Source of the DNA: Anaerobacterium chartisolvens | Lineage (GTDB): Bacteria; Bacillota; Clostridia; Acetivibrionales; DSM-27016 | Direction of reading: 5' to 3' | NCBI RefSeq assembly: GCF_003337415.1 | Contig: NZ_QPJT01000008.1 | Location: forward strand, 62,001-126,000 | Length of the DNA stretch: 64,000 nucleotides | Shown: positions 17,808-27,800 of the stretch, piece after piece | How the letters are laid out: each line of letters opens with the position of its first letter | Numbering within the stretch: the stretch's first letter is position 1 | Translations under genes and position numbers: made by a program | Notes under the pieces: model-generated | What the model saw: the letters and a program-made list of their open reading frames with translations, nothing else | Told to the model about the DNA's origin: nothing | Database searches by the model: none

Positions 17808-19502
17808 TTGAATCTGTTTCTTTCTTTTTTTAAAAAAATTGCATTTACAGCCACCTCCTTGCTGGCAGGAATATGCCTGCTAATTATAATATTCTCGGTA
17901 AGCATGGACAAAACGCTTCTCTCTCCCGAGTTTCACAGTGCCTTGTTTAAGAAGCATAATATATATTCTCAGACATATTCGGCCATAAGCAATTCCATTG
18001 CCGACTACTTAAGCAGCTTGGAGGAAGCCTCTCCTCAGGAGTTTGAGAAGCATAAGGATTTTTTTAATCTACTGGGAAGCTCTATAACAGAGGAGATGAT
18101 AAATACCAATCTTGACTCCATAAGGAAGGAAATTTTTGAATATTTCAGAGGGGAAAGAATGCTTCTTCCGGACATTTACCTGACAGCACAAAGCCGGGCT
18201 GCCACTCCCTCTGCGGAAGATGCTGCCGTTCAAAGCAGCACGCCCTCACAGCTTATTACAAATATTGACAGGGTAAATTTAAGCGCAATATTCATGTATA
18301 TAAACAGGAGTGATATTTCCGACAGGCTTTTTGAAGCAAAATTCATTTACTACTCCTTAATGGCAATACCCGGCTTTTCGGCACTTTGTCTTATCCTTAT
18401 GATAATCATGGGATTTTATGTGTACCGAAGGCTGCCATCCGCCTTCAGGTGGCTGGGGGTTTCTCTGGGTATATTCGGGGCTGTTGCAATCATCTTAAGC
18501 TCGGCGTTACTTATATATGAACGCAGCATAATGCCTGAAAGCATTTATCCCATTACCGCCTCCCTTCCTCTTCAAAGCGAGACTATAGCCTCTTACATAT
18601 CAGACTGCATAACGCCGATATGGGCTTTTATGCTTATATCGGGAGTTTTCGCTTCCATACTGTCGATAGTGTGCCTTAACCTTCCGTTTACATTCTCGTG
18701 GGCGCAGACACCGTTAAAAAGGCTGTCCGAAAGGGCACAGAGCATATTGGTCGGCACACTGTATGCATTATCGTTTGCCATTGCATTTTCATTTATAATA
18801 TACAGGGCAGACATAATAAGAAATGACTTCAACACAAACAACTTCTCTCTGGCAATCTCAAAAATGAAAAACGCAAACACAGTTACCCAGGTAATATCAG
18901 CCAAGGATGAAGCTATATACACCTTGCAGGTAAAGCTTTGCGACAGTGAAAGCGGTGAGCCGGTACCCGGCATAAGGATGAATGTGGGAGGCAAATCCTC
19001 ATCTCCCGAAAATTACTATAATCTGATTTCAGAGGCAGACGATAAAGGCACCGCCAGATTTACACTTGGAAAGGGCGCCTTCCGCATAAGCTTTGTGCCG
19101 GAGAGCTTCACTTCGGAATATGTTGTTCCCGATCCCATTTACTGTGACCTGAAATCGGCAGGTACTACAATTATTACTGTCGAGCTTGAGCATGTGAAGA
19201 AAAATCCTCTGGAGGATGGAATAGCGGAAATTGAGGTGCTTGGTGCCGGTAATATTCCCGTACCCGGACTTCAGCTTACGGTAGAGGGTGCGGCTTTGCC
19301 TCCCGGCCACCCGGATAATATATTCTCCTACACCAACTCAGAGGGTATAGCGGTGTTCAAGCTTCACGAGGGAAGCTACAAAATAAGCTTTGTAGAAGCT
19401 AAATTTCCTAAAGACTATGCCGTTCCGCCTCCCCTTGATGTTGAGGTAATGAGCGGATCGGTATCGAGATATACAATAAGGATGGTTGGGGCAGGGCGAT
19501 GA
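17808..19502 (+). CDS. Multi-span membrane protein with two C-terminal Ig-like (Cna-B-like) domains
   Basis: 564 residues from a TTG start with AAAAGGGGTG upstream. One membrane helix lies near residues 12-34 and four more near 185-335, followed by two repeated ~75-residue beta domains (from ~365 and ~465). Each contains a VPGI/VPGL turn, a GTARFTL or GIAVFKL strand and an FRISFVPESF / YKISFVEAKF strand followed by YVVP / YAVP. These resemble SpaA/Cna-B or carboxypeptidase-regulatory domains and would face outward. No sortase motif was seen. Function unknown; it may be a surface display or sensing protein. Not in an operon. Confidence 0.8.
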   Translation: MNLFLSFFKKIAFTATSLLAGICLLIIIFSVSMDKTLLSPEFHSALFKKHNIYSQTYSAISNSIADYLSSLEEASPQEFEKHKDFFNLLGSSITEEMINTNLDSIRKEIFEYFRGERMLLPDIYLTAQSRAATPSAEDAAVQSSTPSQLITNIDRVNLSAIFMYINRSDISDRLFEAKFIYYSLMAIPGFSALCLILMIIMGFYVYRRLPSAFRWLGVSLGIFGAVAIILSSALLIYERSIMPESIYPITASLPLQSETIASYISDCITPIWAFMLISGVFASILSIVCLNLPFTFSWAQTPLKRLSERAQSILVGTLYALSFAIAFSFIIYRADIIRNDFNTNNFSLAISKMKNANTVTQVISAKDEAIYTLQVKLCDSESGEPVPGIRMNVGGKSSSPENYYNLISEADDKGTARFTLGKGAFRISFVPESFTSEYVVPDPIYCDLKSAGTTIITVELEHVKKNPLEDGIAEIEVLGAGNIPVPGLQLTVEGAALPPGHPDNIFSYTNSEGIAVFKLHEGSYKISFVEAKFPKDYAVPPPLDVEVMSGSVSRYTIRMVGAGR

Positions 19503-19537
19503 CAGCAGAAGCTCCGAATAACCGCAGATGTTAATAA

Positions 19538-19873
19538 TCATTCAAATTGAAAAATCTCTATAGCTTTTTCCCATGCAGTTCCTTGATTAATTTCATATGC
19601 TCCCGGCTTTAATATCAGCTTTTTTTCTTTCATGTAATTTATAAAACTATTTTTCTCACTTTCTTTCCATTTACCAAGTTCCTGATTTTTCTCAATAAAA
19701 TTATAATCTCTTATATCACTTTCGTTGACTTCAATTATCAGAGTTTTGCCAAGAGTAACAATACCCGCTTTGTCAAAAGCATTTTTAAAAGTGAAATAAT
19801 TATATAAATATATAGATACAACTCCAATTAAAATAATTGATAAACTAACTATTATAATCTTTTTCAAATACAT
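19538..19873 (-). CDS. Small membrane-anchored protein with MltG-like LysM subdomain
   Basis: 111 residues. An N-terminal membrane helix (residues ~5-27) is followed by a ~80-residue extracytoplasmic part whose end, LKPGAYEINQGTAWEKAIEIF, resembles the LysM-like N-terminal part of the endolytic transglycosylase MltG/YceG; the catalytic part is absent. The ATG at 19873 overlaps the GAGGGGA ribosome site, so the TTG two codons later (19867) may be the true start. Role unknown; binding or regulation at the wall is a guess. Confidence 0.6.
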   Translation of the reverse strand: MYLKKIIIVSLSIILIGVVSIYLYNYFTFKNAFDKAGIVTLGKTLIIEVNESDIRDYNFIEKNQELGKWKESEKNSFINYMKEKKLILKPGAYEINQGTAWEKAIEIFQFE

Positions 19874-19897
19874 TCCCCTCTTTATTAAAAACAGTTA

Positions 19898-19951
19898 TAA
19901 GGTGCTGTTCCAAAAATATAGACATGTTTTTTTTGCAACAGCACCTTTTTA
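19898..19951. terminator. Hairpin after trpB-like gene
   Basis: AAGGTGCTGTT pairs with AACAGCACCTT around a ~27-base A/T-rich loop. It lies just beyond the stop of the trpB-like gene (minus strand). The T-run is on the plus side, so it may act in both directions or be only an RNA-stabilising hairpin. Confidence 0.55.
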
Positions 19952-19973
19952 ATCCTTATAAAATTATGCTTCT

Positions 19974-21344
19974 TTAGCCCTTAATATCAGGCAAATTAGC
20001 TATGCTTGCCTTTACCGCCTGCTCATCATAATGTATATTTTCCAGCTTTCCGCCGAAATAGCTGTCATACGCACTGAAATCAAAGTAGCCGTGTCCGCTT
20101 AAATTAAAGAGAATCACCTGCTCCCTGCCTTCCTCCTTGGCCTTTAAAGCCTCATCAATTGCCGCCCGTATGGCATGAGAGGACTCGGGTGCCGGTACAA
20201 TGCCCTCCGCTCTCGCAAAGGTCACCGCAGCGTCAAATACTTCCTTCTGTCCGCAGGACTGCGCCTCTATAATGCCGTCATTATAAAGCTGACTCACAAT
20301 GGAGGAGGCCCCGTGGTACCTCAGTCCCCCGGCATGTATTCCCTCAGGTATGAAATCATGCCCTAATGTATACATTTTTGCTATAGGAGCGGCCTTGGCA
20401 GTATCACCGTAGTCATAAGCAAAAACTCCCTTTGTGAGCGTAGGGCACGCTGTAGGCTCCACCGCAACGGCTCTTACTTTCTTCCCCTTAAACCTGTCCA
20501 TAAGAAAAGGGAACGCTGCCCCCGCAAAATTGCTTCCCCCGCCGCAGCAGGCAAAAACAACATCGGGATACTCGTCTATCATTTCAAGCTGCTTTTTTGC
20601 TTCCTGTCCTATAATGGTCTGATGCAGGCATACATGATTCAACACGCTGCCTAACGCATAGTTTGTGTCACTGTGGGTAGCCGCATCCTCAACGGCCTCA
20701 CTTATAGCAATTCCAAGGCTTCCTGAGCACTCGGGATCCTTTTCTAATATTGATCTGCCTGAATTGGTAAGATTGCTTGGGCTTGCAATTACGTTAGCCC
20801 CGAAGGTGTGCATAAACGAACGCCTGTAAGGCTTCTGCTGGTAACTGACGTTAACCATGTATACAGTGCATTCCATTCCAAAATGGTTGGAGGCAAGACT
20901 TAGAGCGCTTCCCCACTGTCCCGCCCCTGTCTCGGTCGACAGCCTTTTTATGCCGGCATTCTTATTGTAGTAGGCCTGTGGGATTGAGCTGTTGAGCTTA
21001 TGGCTTCCCGTAGCATTTGTACCCTCATATTTATAGTAAATCCTCGCAGGAGTGTCTAAAACCTTCTCAAGGCCCTTTGCTCTGTAAAGAGGCGACGGCC
21101 TCCATTGGGCATACATCTCTCTCACCTCGTCGGGAATGTCTATAAATCTCTCGGAGGTCATCTCCTGCTCTATTATTTCCTTAGGAAAAATTGCAGCCAT
21201 ATCGTCGGCGGTGGCTATCTTGCCCGTCATTGGGCTGTAATAGGGTGCGGGCTTATTGGGCATGTCCGCTACAATGTTGTACCACTGTCTGGGTATCTCT
21301 GTCTCATCAAGAATTACCTTGGTAACATTCTTCTTGCTCATCAT
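19974..21344 (-). CDS. trpB: TrpB2-type tryptophan synthase beta-like PLP enzyme
   Basis: 456 residues from an ATG at 21344; AGGAG lies eight bases upstream, and the frame can be extended to 21401 without a site. It has the long N-terminal extension of TrpB2 proteins. The PLP lysine is in ATGSHKLNSS, the substrate loop is ETGAGQWGSAL, and the phosphate-binding CGGGSNFAG segment is present. TrpB condenses indole with serine to tryptophan. No trpA or other trp gene is nearby, as is common for TrpB2, which may salvage indole. Confidence 0.9.
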   Translation of the reverse strand: MMSKKNVTKVILDETEIPRQWYNIVADMPNKPAPYYSPMTGKIATADDMAAIFPKEIIEQEMTSERFIDIPDEVREMYAQWRPSPLYRAKGLEKVLDTPARIYYKYEGTNATGSHKLNSSIPQAYYNKNAGIKRLSTETGAGQWGSALSLASNHFGMECTVYMVNVSYQQKPYRRSFMHTFGANVIASPSNLTNSGRSILEKDPECSGSLGIAISEAVEDAATHSDTNYALGSVLNHVCLHQTIIGQEAKKQLEMIDEYPDVVFACCGGGSNFAGAAFPFLMDRFKGKKVRAVAVEPTACPTLTKGVFAYDYGDTAKAAPIAKMYTLGHDFIPEGIHAGGLRYHGASSIVSQLYNDGIIEAQSCGQKEVFDAAVTFARAEGIVPAPESSHAIRAAIDEALKAKEEGREQVILFNLSGHGYFDFSAYDSYFGGKLENIHYDEQAVKASIANLPDIKG

Positions 21345-21454
21345 TCTCATCTCTCCTAATAAAATAGTATTGTTATAAAATAATTTTAATAAAAATATCA
21401 TATTATATCAACTATAATTTATTTGTATAAATAGTGTAAAATTGCATCCCCTTC

Positions 21455-23248
21455 CTATACTTCGGTATAGAAATCTTCCGAAGCAAGCTTTGCATACCTG
21501 TACAATCCCGTAACACGGTCCCTGCTTTTATAGTCGAATAGTACCACTGTTTTGCTTTTGGCAAAGCTTCCGCTCCCATTATTATTAAACAAATCGCAGC
21601 TAAATATTTCAAAGTGAACCTGTTTAAATATCTGTTTGGCGGGAAGGTCTGAAAATAAAGGAAGATAGCGTTTTACATTGTCTTCATTCCTGAGGAATTC
21701 GAAGCACCTGTCCTTAAAGCCCTCCTCAAAAATCCTGTCCAGACCCGAGGGAAGGTTATTTGAATTGTCCGACGACAAAAAATCCAGCTTTAGTAATTGG
21801 CATAGCACTTCGGCATCCTCCTTGCCGCAAAATGATGCTATAAACTCCGAAAGTATGGTATAAAGCATTCTTCCGGGGACAGGCCTGTCCAAATACCCCT
21901 TTCCCGCGCTGAAAACCGAAAGCCTGTAATAAAGCTGGAAAGCACTGTCAAAATAATTTTCCATTATATACTGCAGCGACCGCGTAAACCTTCCGGCATT
22001 GTAATAACGATCTACCATCTGCTCAACCTGCTTGAGCCATAACATATCGTCAAACGAAATGTAATTGTTATACAGCACCTCGTACGGGGGATAGTCTCTA
22101 AACCGGTATCCGTGCTCCCCTGCCTGTTCTTTAAGTTGTGAGCCGTTCAGCAGCTTAAGAAAGCCTAACTGCAATTGATGCGGTCTTAATGAAGCGGCAG
22201 CGTCAAATGACTTTACAAAGGAAGTCATGTCCTCGTGAGGAAGCCCGGCAATCAAATCCAGATGGATATGTATATTCCCCATATCTTTAAGCTCCACCGC
22301 ATTTTCAAACAGCCTTTTAAGATCTGTCTTTCTGTTCACCGCTCTGAGTGTCTTTATATTTGTCGTCTGTATTCCTATTTCAAACTGTATCAGTCCCGGA
22401 GGAGCGCCTTTAAGTATTTCAAGCATTCTTAAGTCAAAGAGGTCTGCCGCCGCCTCAAAGTGGAAATTTACCACAATGTCCTCCCTCCTCCCAAACCGCT
22501 CTATTATATGCTTAAATATCTCCTTTGCCCTGTCCTTATCGCTGTTAAAGGTGCGATCTATAAATTTCACCTGACTTACACCAGCACCAACAAGCTTGTC
22601 CAAATCACTTTTTACCCTGTCCATGCTAAAATAACGCACACCCTTAAGGACTGAAGAAAGACAATAGGAGCATGAAAATGGACAGCCCCTTGAGGACTCA
22701 TAATAGACTATCTTGTTTTCCAGCATGGAGAGCATTTCAGGGGTATAGGGAGATGGTATGGAGTCTAGGTTTCCGGCTATGCCTTGGAACTTGCCGGCTG
22801 CCTCAGCTTCCCCGCCTCTGTATACAAGCTGCGGGATGTCCCTCAGCTCGCCCTTCCATTCCCCGCACAGGTACTTTACAAGCATACTGAAGGGTTTTTC
22901 TCCCTCCCCCTTTATTATATAATCCACAAAACCGTTTTCGGAAAAGATATGCCCGGCATTAAACGAAACCTCGGGCCCTCCCAGCACTATTATCACTTTC
23001 GGAGACACCTTTTTAAGATTTTCCGCAAGCTTAAGAACATATTCAATATTCCATATATAACAGGAGAACGCCGCCACATCACTTTTTTCCATATACATGG
23101 ATGATAGTATAGCGTCCATGCTTTCATTAATAGTATACTCCAAAACCTTTATTTCACCCCGATGCCCTTCGCAGGCGGCTTTCAGATACCATGGAGCCAG
23201 AGAGGAATGTATATACTTTGAATTAAGCGCAGCAATAACCGTTTTCAT
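21455..23248 (-). CDS. B12-binding-domain radical SAM protein (DUF4080 type)
   Basis: 597 residues from the ATG at 23248 (GGGGA upstream; a TTG four codons earlier is on the site). Residues ~1-140 form a cobalamin-binding-like Rossmann domain (LGGPEVSF). The radical SAM cluster motif is GCPFSCSYCLSS (CxxxCxxC) near ~185, followed by a TIM-barrel-like core and a C-terminal ~150-residue DUF4080-like region. It belongs to the class E B12-radical SAM proteins that often act on oxygen-sensitive methylations or rearrangements; the substrate is unknown. Monocistronic. Confidence 0.87.
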   Translation of the reverse strand: MKTVIAALNSKYIHSSLAPWYLKAACEGHRGEIKVLEYTINESMDAILSSMYMEKSDVAAFSCYIWNIEYVLKLAENLKKVSPKVIIVLGGPEVSFNAGHIFSENGFVDYIIKGEGEKPFSMLVKYLCGEWKGELRDIPQLVYRGGEAEAAGKFQGIAGNLDSIPSPYTPEMLSMLENKIVYYESSRGCPFSCSYCLSSVLKGVRYFSMDRVKSDLDKLVGAGVSQVKFIDRTFNSDKDRAKEIFKHIIERFGRREDIVVNFHFEAAADLFDLRMLEILKGAPPGLIQFEIGIQTTNIKTLRAVNRKTDLKRLFENAVELKDMGNIHIHLDLIAGLPHEDMTSFVKSFDAAASLRPHQLQLGFLKLLNGSQLKEQAGEHGYRFRDYPPYEVLYNNYISFDDMLWLKQVEQMVDRYYNAGRFTRSLQYIMENYFDSAFQLYYRLSVFSAGKGYLDRPVPGRMLYTILSEFIASFCGKEDAEVLCQLLKLDFLSSDNSNNLPSGLDRIFEEGFKDRCFEFLRNEDNVKRYLPLFSDLPAKQIFKQVHFEIFSCDLFNNNGSGSFAKSKTVVLFDYKSRDRVTGLYRYAKLASEDFYTEV

Positions 23249-23302
23249 AAAAATCCCCAAAAATTATTTTTAACACATTATAGCAAAATAATCAAAGGTT
23301 AA

Positions 23303-24508
23303 TCAAGCCTCCAATCCATGAGGCAAACCAACCCACGTCTTAAGTATCTGTGCAAAGTAGTCCCAAAAGCCCTTTTTTCTTATGTCGGAACCTGTTTTAA
23401 GAGAGGATTCACCTATAACCTTTTCATCCAGCAAATAACGTATGCTCCCCACCTCTATATCCTTCATTACAGGTGCCCTGAAGGACTCCGGCAAATCGAC
23501 CTCTCTTACAAGCCTGTCTTTTTCACTCTGGGTTAATGGGTATGCAATTTCGTCAACAGCCCTTATTGACACATAGCTTTTTACTCCTTTAATTACGAGT
23601 ATATCCGTTATTTTTTCCTCATATTCCAAAAGCCTGTAGGGCTTATAGTTGGTAAAGGCATACTCAAGCATATTCTGGCTGCTCTGTGCCCTTGCCGTCC
23701 TGGTATTGCACCCTAAAACCACCGATATTATGCGCCTTCCGTCTCTGGTAGCAGACGCCACAAGGCACCTTCCGGCCTGCCCCGTATACCCCGTTTTCAC
23801 CCCGTCCACACCGGGTAAAAATCCGAGCAGCTCATTTGTGTTGTATAAGCTGTGACCCGTAATTTCAGCCTTCTTGGTACCGACAATCTTTGAAAATACA
23901 GGGTTCTCCAGAGCATACCGTGTTATTATAGCCATGTCATACGCGGTGGAATAATGCTCGGGACTGTCCAGACCATGAGGAGACTTAAAGCAGGTATTCC
24001 TTGCCCCAAGGATTTCAGCCTTTTCATTCATCATTTCGCAGAAATTTTCAACGCTTCCCCCTATATGCTCCGCTACGGCTATTGCGGCATCGTTTCCCGA
24101 ATTAAGCAGCAGCCCGTATAAAAGCTCCCTTAAAGGCAGCTTTTCTCCCTCAGACAGATGTATTGTCGAGCCATGTATTGCTGCCGCTCTTTTGCTGACG
24201 GCCACCTTATCGTCAAGGCTTCCGTTCTCTATGGCCACTATTGCCGTCATAATTTTAGTAGTGCTTGCCATAGCCCTTTTGGTATAAGAATTCTTTTCAT
24301 ATAGTACCCTTCCGCTCTTCATGTCAAGGACTATTGCAGACAAAGCATCCACTCTTGGAGGCTTTAAGCCGGCACCGGGGCTTTCACCCGACGAAACAAG
24401 CCTTACATCCCTTGCATCCTCATATATGTCGTCTGCCACACAATTTAACGGCAGCATAAAATTTATAATAAGCAAAACTTCCGCTATGCAAAGCAGCTTC
24501 TTTCTCAT
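23303..24508 (-). CDS. dacF: D-alanyl-D-alanine carboxypeptidase (DacF-like)
   Basis: 401 residues from the ATG at 24508 (AAGGGG nine bases upstream). The longer frame to 24640 runs into the MITE and is rejected. A signal peptide covers residues ~1-25. The S11-family triad is clear: STTK (Ser82, Lys85), SGN (137-139) and KTG (238-240), and a C-terminal beta domain follows. The enzyme trims the terminal D-Ala of peptidoglycan stem peptides; DacF-type enzymes act in spore cortex formation, and the paralogue DacA in growth. Sporulation role is inferred. Confidence 0.93.
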   Translation of the reverse strand: MRKKLLCIAEVLLIINFMLPLNCVADDIYEDARDVRLVSSGESPGAGLKPPRVDALSAIVLDMKSGRVLYEKNSYTKRAMASTTKIMTAIVAIENGSLDDKVAVSKRAAAIHGSTIHLSEGEKLPLRELLYGLLLNSGNDAAIAVAEHIGGSVENFCEMMNEKAEILGARNTCFKSPHGLDSPEHYSTAYDMAIITRYALENPVFSKIVGTKKAEITGHSLYNTNELLGFLPGVDGVKTGYTGQAGRCLVASATRDGRRIISVVLGCNTRTARAQSSQNMLEYAFTNYKPYRLLEYEEKITDILVIKGVKSYVSIRAVDEIAYPLTQSEKDRLVREVDLPESFRAPVMKDIEVGSIRYLLDEKVIGESSLKTGSDIRKKGFWDYFAQILKTWVGLPHGLEA

Positions 24509-24561
24509 AAATCCCATCCCCTTTACGTGTATAAGTTCAAAAACTATATAAATTAGCCATC

Positions 24562-24770
24562 CTATATATGTAGCGATAAAGATTTTACATGGAGGATATA
24601 GTTTGATGGAAGAAATTTTTTTGACCCGTAAGGAATACATCTAAGAAAAGTGAATGAATGCTCGAACCCTAGAGACATTTCCCCCAAATTCATCTTTTCG
24701 TTGCTATTAAAAATTTCTGTAAGCAATTATATCCTCTATGTTTGTAAAATCTTTATCGTGTCCTATATAA
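24562..24770 (-). mobile_element. MITE-like element, ~205 bp, copy 2 (family B)
   Basis: Inverted-orientation copy of the element at 11683-11886, with the same terminal inverted repeats (GATAAAGATTTTACA near both ends) and the conserved TTAGATGTATTCCTTACGGG internal block. It differs mainly in the ~40-base middle. It lies between dacF and the fapA-like gene. Confidence 0.75.
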
Positions 24771-24902
24771 AACAGGTCTATACAAATATATGAATCAATC
24801 CTTAGCTTTATTGCAAAAAAAAATCAAGCTTCGAAGGCTTTTGTAATTGTTCTAAATTTTATACATTTTTCAGCCGATATCTATATCGGGGAGGTGCATA
24901 AA

Positions 24903-26288
24903 ATGGATACAGCTAAAGAAAGAGTCGTTATTGAAATTTCAAGCAGCCAACTGGAGGCGTATGTTACATACAATATGAGCCCGGAAGAGCTTAAAATGGA
25001 AAACCGTGAGTCTCTTGTAAGAGAGACAAGCACGAAGCTTCGTGAGGCGAGTGTGGTATTTGGCATAGTTAAGGATATTTTTATGAAAGAAATCAATAGC
25101 GGAGAAAGGTATTTAATTGCAGCAGGAGTAAAACCCGTGGATGGCACCGATTCCATAATAAAGATGTACCAGATGAAGGATTCAAAGCCCGAAATCCATA
25201 AAAACGGGAAGGCCGACTTTTATGATTTAAAGCTCATTAACAGAGTAAAGGCCGGAGATTGGCTGGGTGAGCGTATAGATGCCACTGACGGCGTGCCCGG
25301 ACAAACTGTAAGTGGCACTCCCATTAATGCCTCAAGGGGTAAAACCACACCTCTTAATTACGATAAAAATACAGTGGCGGAAGCCTTTGATGAGGGCAAA
25401 ACTACTCTCTATTCCAAAATTAACGGCGCCGTAAATTACGCCGACGGAAAAGTAATGGTATCTAATCATCTTGAAATAGACGGTGATGTGGATTTCAAAA
25501 CGGGAAACATAAAATTCGACGGGTATATAACAATAAAAGGAACAGTGGCAGACAGTTTTTCTGTTGAAGCCACTAAGGATATTGAGATTAACGGGCAATT
25601 CGGTCTAGGACATGTAAAAGAAATAGTCAGCACACAAGGGAGCATCTTTATTAAAGGAGGAATAGCCTCTAAGGGCTTGGTAGAAATAAAGGCAGCCAAA
25701 AATGTTTTTACAAAATTTGTGGACAACACATCAATTACCTGCTTTGGAGCAGTTCATGTCGGATATTACTGCAGAAACAGTATAATCGCAGCCAGAGAGC
25801 TGGCTATGGATTCCCCCAACGGTCAAATAATCGGAGGGACAGCAACTGTTGAAATAAGAGTGGCAGCTCCCATTATAGGCTCAGAAATAGAAAAGAAAAC
25901 TGTAATTGAGGTAACAGGCTTCAGCAGGAGCTTATTAAGGGAGGAGCTAACCCATGCCCTTAATAAAATTACCTGCCTTAAAAATGAACAGCAACGCGTA
26001 AGAGCCTCGCTTCTCCAGCGCAGCAGCCCTTCAAATGCTTTTCAAAGCAAGGAATACAATAAAAATCAGGAGAGGCTGTCTGCTGTAAGAGAAGAAATAA
26101 AAGAGCTGGAGGCTGCCATAAAGGATATATCGAGATATCTTAAAGCCCATGGAGAGGGAGAAATATGCATAGCAAAAAAATTGTATCCCAATTGCATACT
26201 TTGCATAAAAAAGAATATAGTCGAAGCAAGCTCCGTAGTGCCTCCTGTAACATACTATGTTGAGGACAATGAATTAAAGCATACCTGA
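24903..26288 (+). CDS. FapA / DUF342 family protein
   Basis: 461 residues from the ATG at 24903 (GGGGAGGTG six bases upstream; a GTG at 24894 is on the site). Residues ~1-170 are the FapA N-domain, ~175-340 form a right-handed beta-helix of short repeats (GDVDFKTGNIKFDG, IKGTVADSF, INGQFGLGHV, IKGGIASKG), and ~345-410 are a coiled coil. DUF342 proteins are widespread in Clostridia and are linked to polymer or flagellar assembly and cell-surface roles; the exact job is unknown. It stands alone. Confidence 0.85.
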   Translation: MDTAKERVVIEISSSQLEAYVTYNMSPEELKMENRESLVRETSTKLREASVVFGIVKDIFMKEINSGERYLIAAGVKPVDGTDSIIKMYQMKDSKPEIHKNGKADFYDLKLINRVKAGDWLGERIDATDGVPGQTVSGTPINASRGKTTPLNYDKNTVAEAFDEGKTTLYSKINGAVNYADGKVMVSNHLEIDGDVDFKTGNIKFDGYITIKGTVADSFSVEATKDIEINGQFGLGHVKEIVSTQGSIFIKGGIASKGLVEIKAAKNVFTKFVDNTSITCFGAVHVGYYCRNSIIAARELAMDSPNGQIIGGTATVEIRVAAPIIGSEIEKKTVIEVTGFSRSLLREELTHALNKITCLKNEQQRVRASLLQRSSPSNAFQSKEYNKNQERLSAVREEIKELEAAIKDISRYLKAHGEGEICIAKKLYPNCILCIKKNIVEASSVVPPVTYYVEDNELKHT

Positions 26289-26500
26289 TTAACATTAAAC
26301 TGTGCTTTGATTTCGGAAATAAAAAGTTAAAAATCGCTTTATTCGGGCTTTAAATCATGTGTTTTGTATTTGTTTTTTTTCTGTTATAGAGTATAATTAA
26401 AATTGATGTGAGACATGAGTTTAAAGATTATGATATTAAAATGCACAATACTTTAATATCATATAATAATTATATATTGTAGGAGGCTAAAAGAGACTAT

Positions 26501-27748
26501 ATGATTAAAAACGTAATGATAGTTTCTTCTGATTTTACGGGGCATGGTCACAAAAGCATCACAGACTCGCTTACGGAACAGCTTTCCCGCTACCCAGGTG
26601 TAAAAGTTCATGTGATTGACGGCTTTGCTCTGGCAGGGAATATGGGGGTCAAGGTGGGAAAGCTTTACGGCTCCGTGACGCGAAACGCAAAGGAGGTATG
26701 GAAATTTCTCTGGGACATCTCCTTAAAAAAGCCCTCCCTGATATGCGAGCTGGCTGAGATCTCCATACGGGACAGCTTTTTGGAGGAGCTTAACCTGATA
26801 AAGCCTGACTTGATATTATGTGTTCATCCCAATTTTAACGGTTCAATTTTGAATATACTTGAAAAGCATAAAATTAATATTCCATTTGTTACATTAATAG
26901 CCGACTTAATAAGCATTGCTCCTTTATGGGCGGATAAAAGGGCCGACTTTACTATTTGCCCTACGAAGGAATCCAAGTACAAATGCTTGGAATTTGGGGT
27001 CCCTGAGTCTAAATTAAAAGTTATAGGCTTCCCCAGCAGAGAAAAATTCTGCAAGCATTTGACAGACGACAGCTTTAATATACAGCAACTCCCTAAGCGT
27101 TATCCCGACAAGCCTCTGGAATGCCTCATAATGAGCGGAGGCGAAGGTGTGGGAAATATGCGCAGGGTGGCTCAGATTCTTCTTGCAAACTTTAATTGTA
27201 ATGTCAATATAATAGCAGGGAGAAATAAGTTATTGAGAGCCAGACTGGAAGCATTCCTGACTGAAAAGTACGGGGGCAGAGTCAAGGTGTACGGCTTTGT
27301 AGAAAATGTTCAGGATCTTATGCTTGCCTCCGATATAACCTTTGCGCGAGGAAGCCCCAATGTTATGATGGAGGCTGTGCTGTGCGGTACTCCTCTTGTA
27401 ATAACCGGCGCACTTCCCGGACAGGAGGCAGGAAACCCCGGCTATGCCGAAAAATATAATCTTGGGGTATCATGCCCGGATTTGAGAAAATTAAAGGGCA
27501 TAGTAGCAGAGCTTCTTGAAAACAATGGGCAAAAGCTGTCCTCTGTCAGAGAAGCACAGTGCCGGTACAGAAATCCTAATATAGCAAAGGAAATTGCAGA
27601 ATTCCTTTTAAGCGTTGAGAAAAACAACCTTTCCCCTCATGCGGATGAATCTGCGGCACAGCCTGTAAAGCGATATACCTTCAGGACTATCGTAATGAGA
27701 AACCGCATAAAGAGAAAAGGCATGAAAAAAGAAGAAAGCCTGAGTTAA
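26501..27748 (+). CDS. MGDG synthase-type glycosyltransferase (UgtP/MurG fold)
   Basis: 415 residues. The N-terminal domain starts VMIVSSDFTGHGHKSI, the nucleotide-sugar-lipid motif of the MGDG-synthase family (normally G-x-G-H), followed by CVHPNF and a GT28-type C-terminal domain with MSGGEGVGNM and FARGSPNVMMEAV. Such enzymes add glucose or galactose to diacylglycerol for glycolipids and lipoteichoic acid anchors. The last ~40 residues are basic and may bind membrane. AGGAGG lies 14 bases before the ATG, somewhat far. Monocistronic with its own terminator. Confidence 0.85.
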   Translation: MIKNVMIVSSDFTGHGHKSITDSLTEQLSRYPGVKVHVIDGFALAGNMGVKVGKLYGSVTRNAKEVWKFLWDISLKKPSLICELAEISIRDSFLEELNLIKPDLILCVHPNFNGSILNILEKHKINIPFVTLIADLISIAPLWADKRADFTICPTKESKYKCLEFGVPESKLKVIGFPSREKFCKHLTDDSFNIQQLPKRYPDKPLECLIMSGGEGVGNMRRVAQILLANFNCNVNIIAGRNKLLRARLEAFLTEKYGGRVKVYGFVENVQDLMLASDITFARGSPNVMMEAVLCGTPLVITGALPGQEAGNPGYAEKYNLGVSCPDLRKLKGIVAELLENNGQKLSSVREAQCRYRNPNIAKEIAEFLLSVEKNNLSPHADESAAQPVKRYTFRTIVMRNRIKRKGMKKEESLS

Positions 27749-27772
27749 TTAACTCAAGGCTTTTTTCTTTTT
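27729..27772 (+). terminator. Terminator of glycosyltransferase gene
   Basis: AAGCCTGAGTTAATTAACTCAAGGCTTTTTT region: the stem contains the stop codon, and the tail is a long T-run. It also separates the convergent uracil permease gene. Confidence 0.85.
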
Positions 27773-27800
27773 TATAAACAGCTTGTCCAAAATGGGCTGT

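Noticed and set aside
24517-24640. Upstream extension of the dacF frame
   Set aside because: It reads into the MITE and would bury the signal peptide; the ATG at 24508 has the ribosome site.
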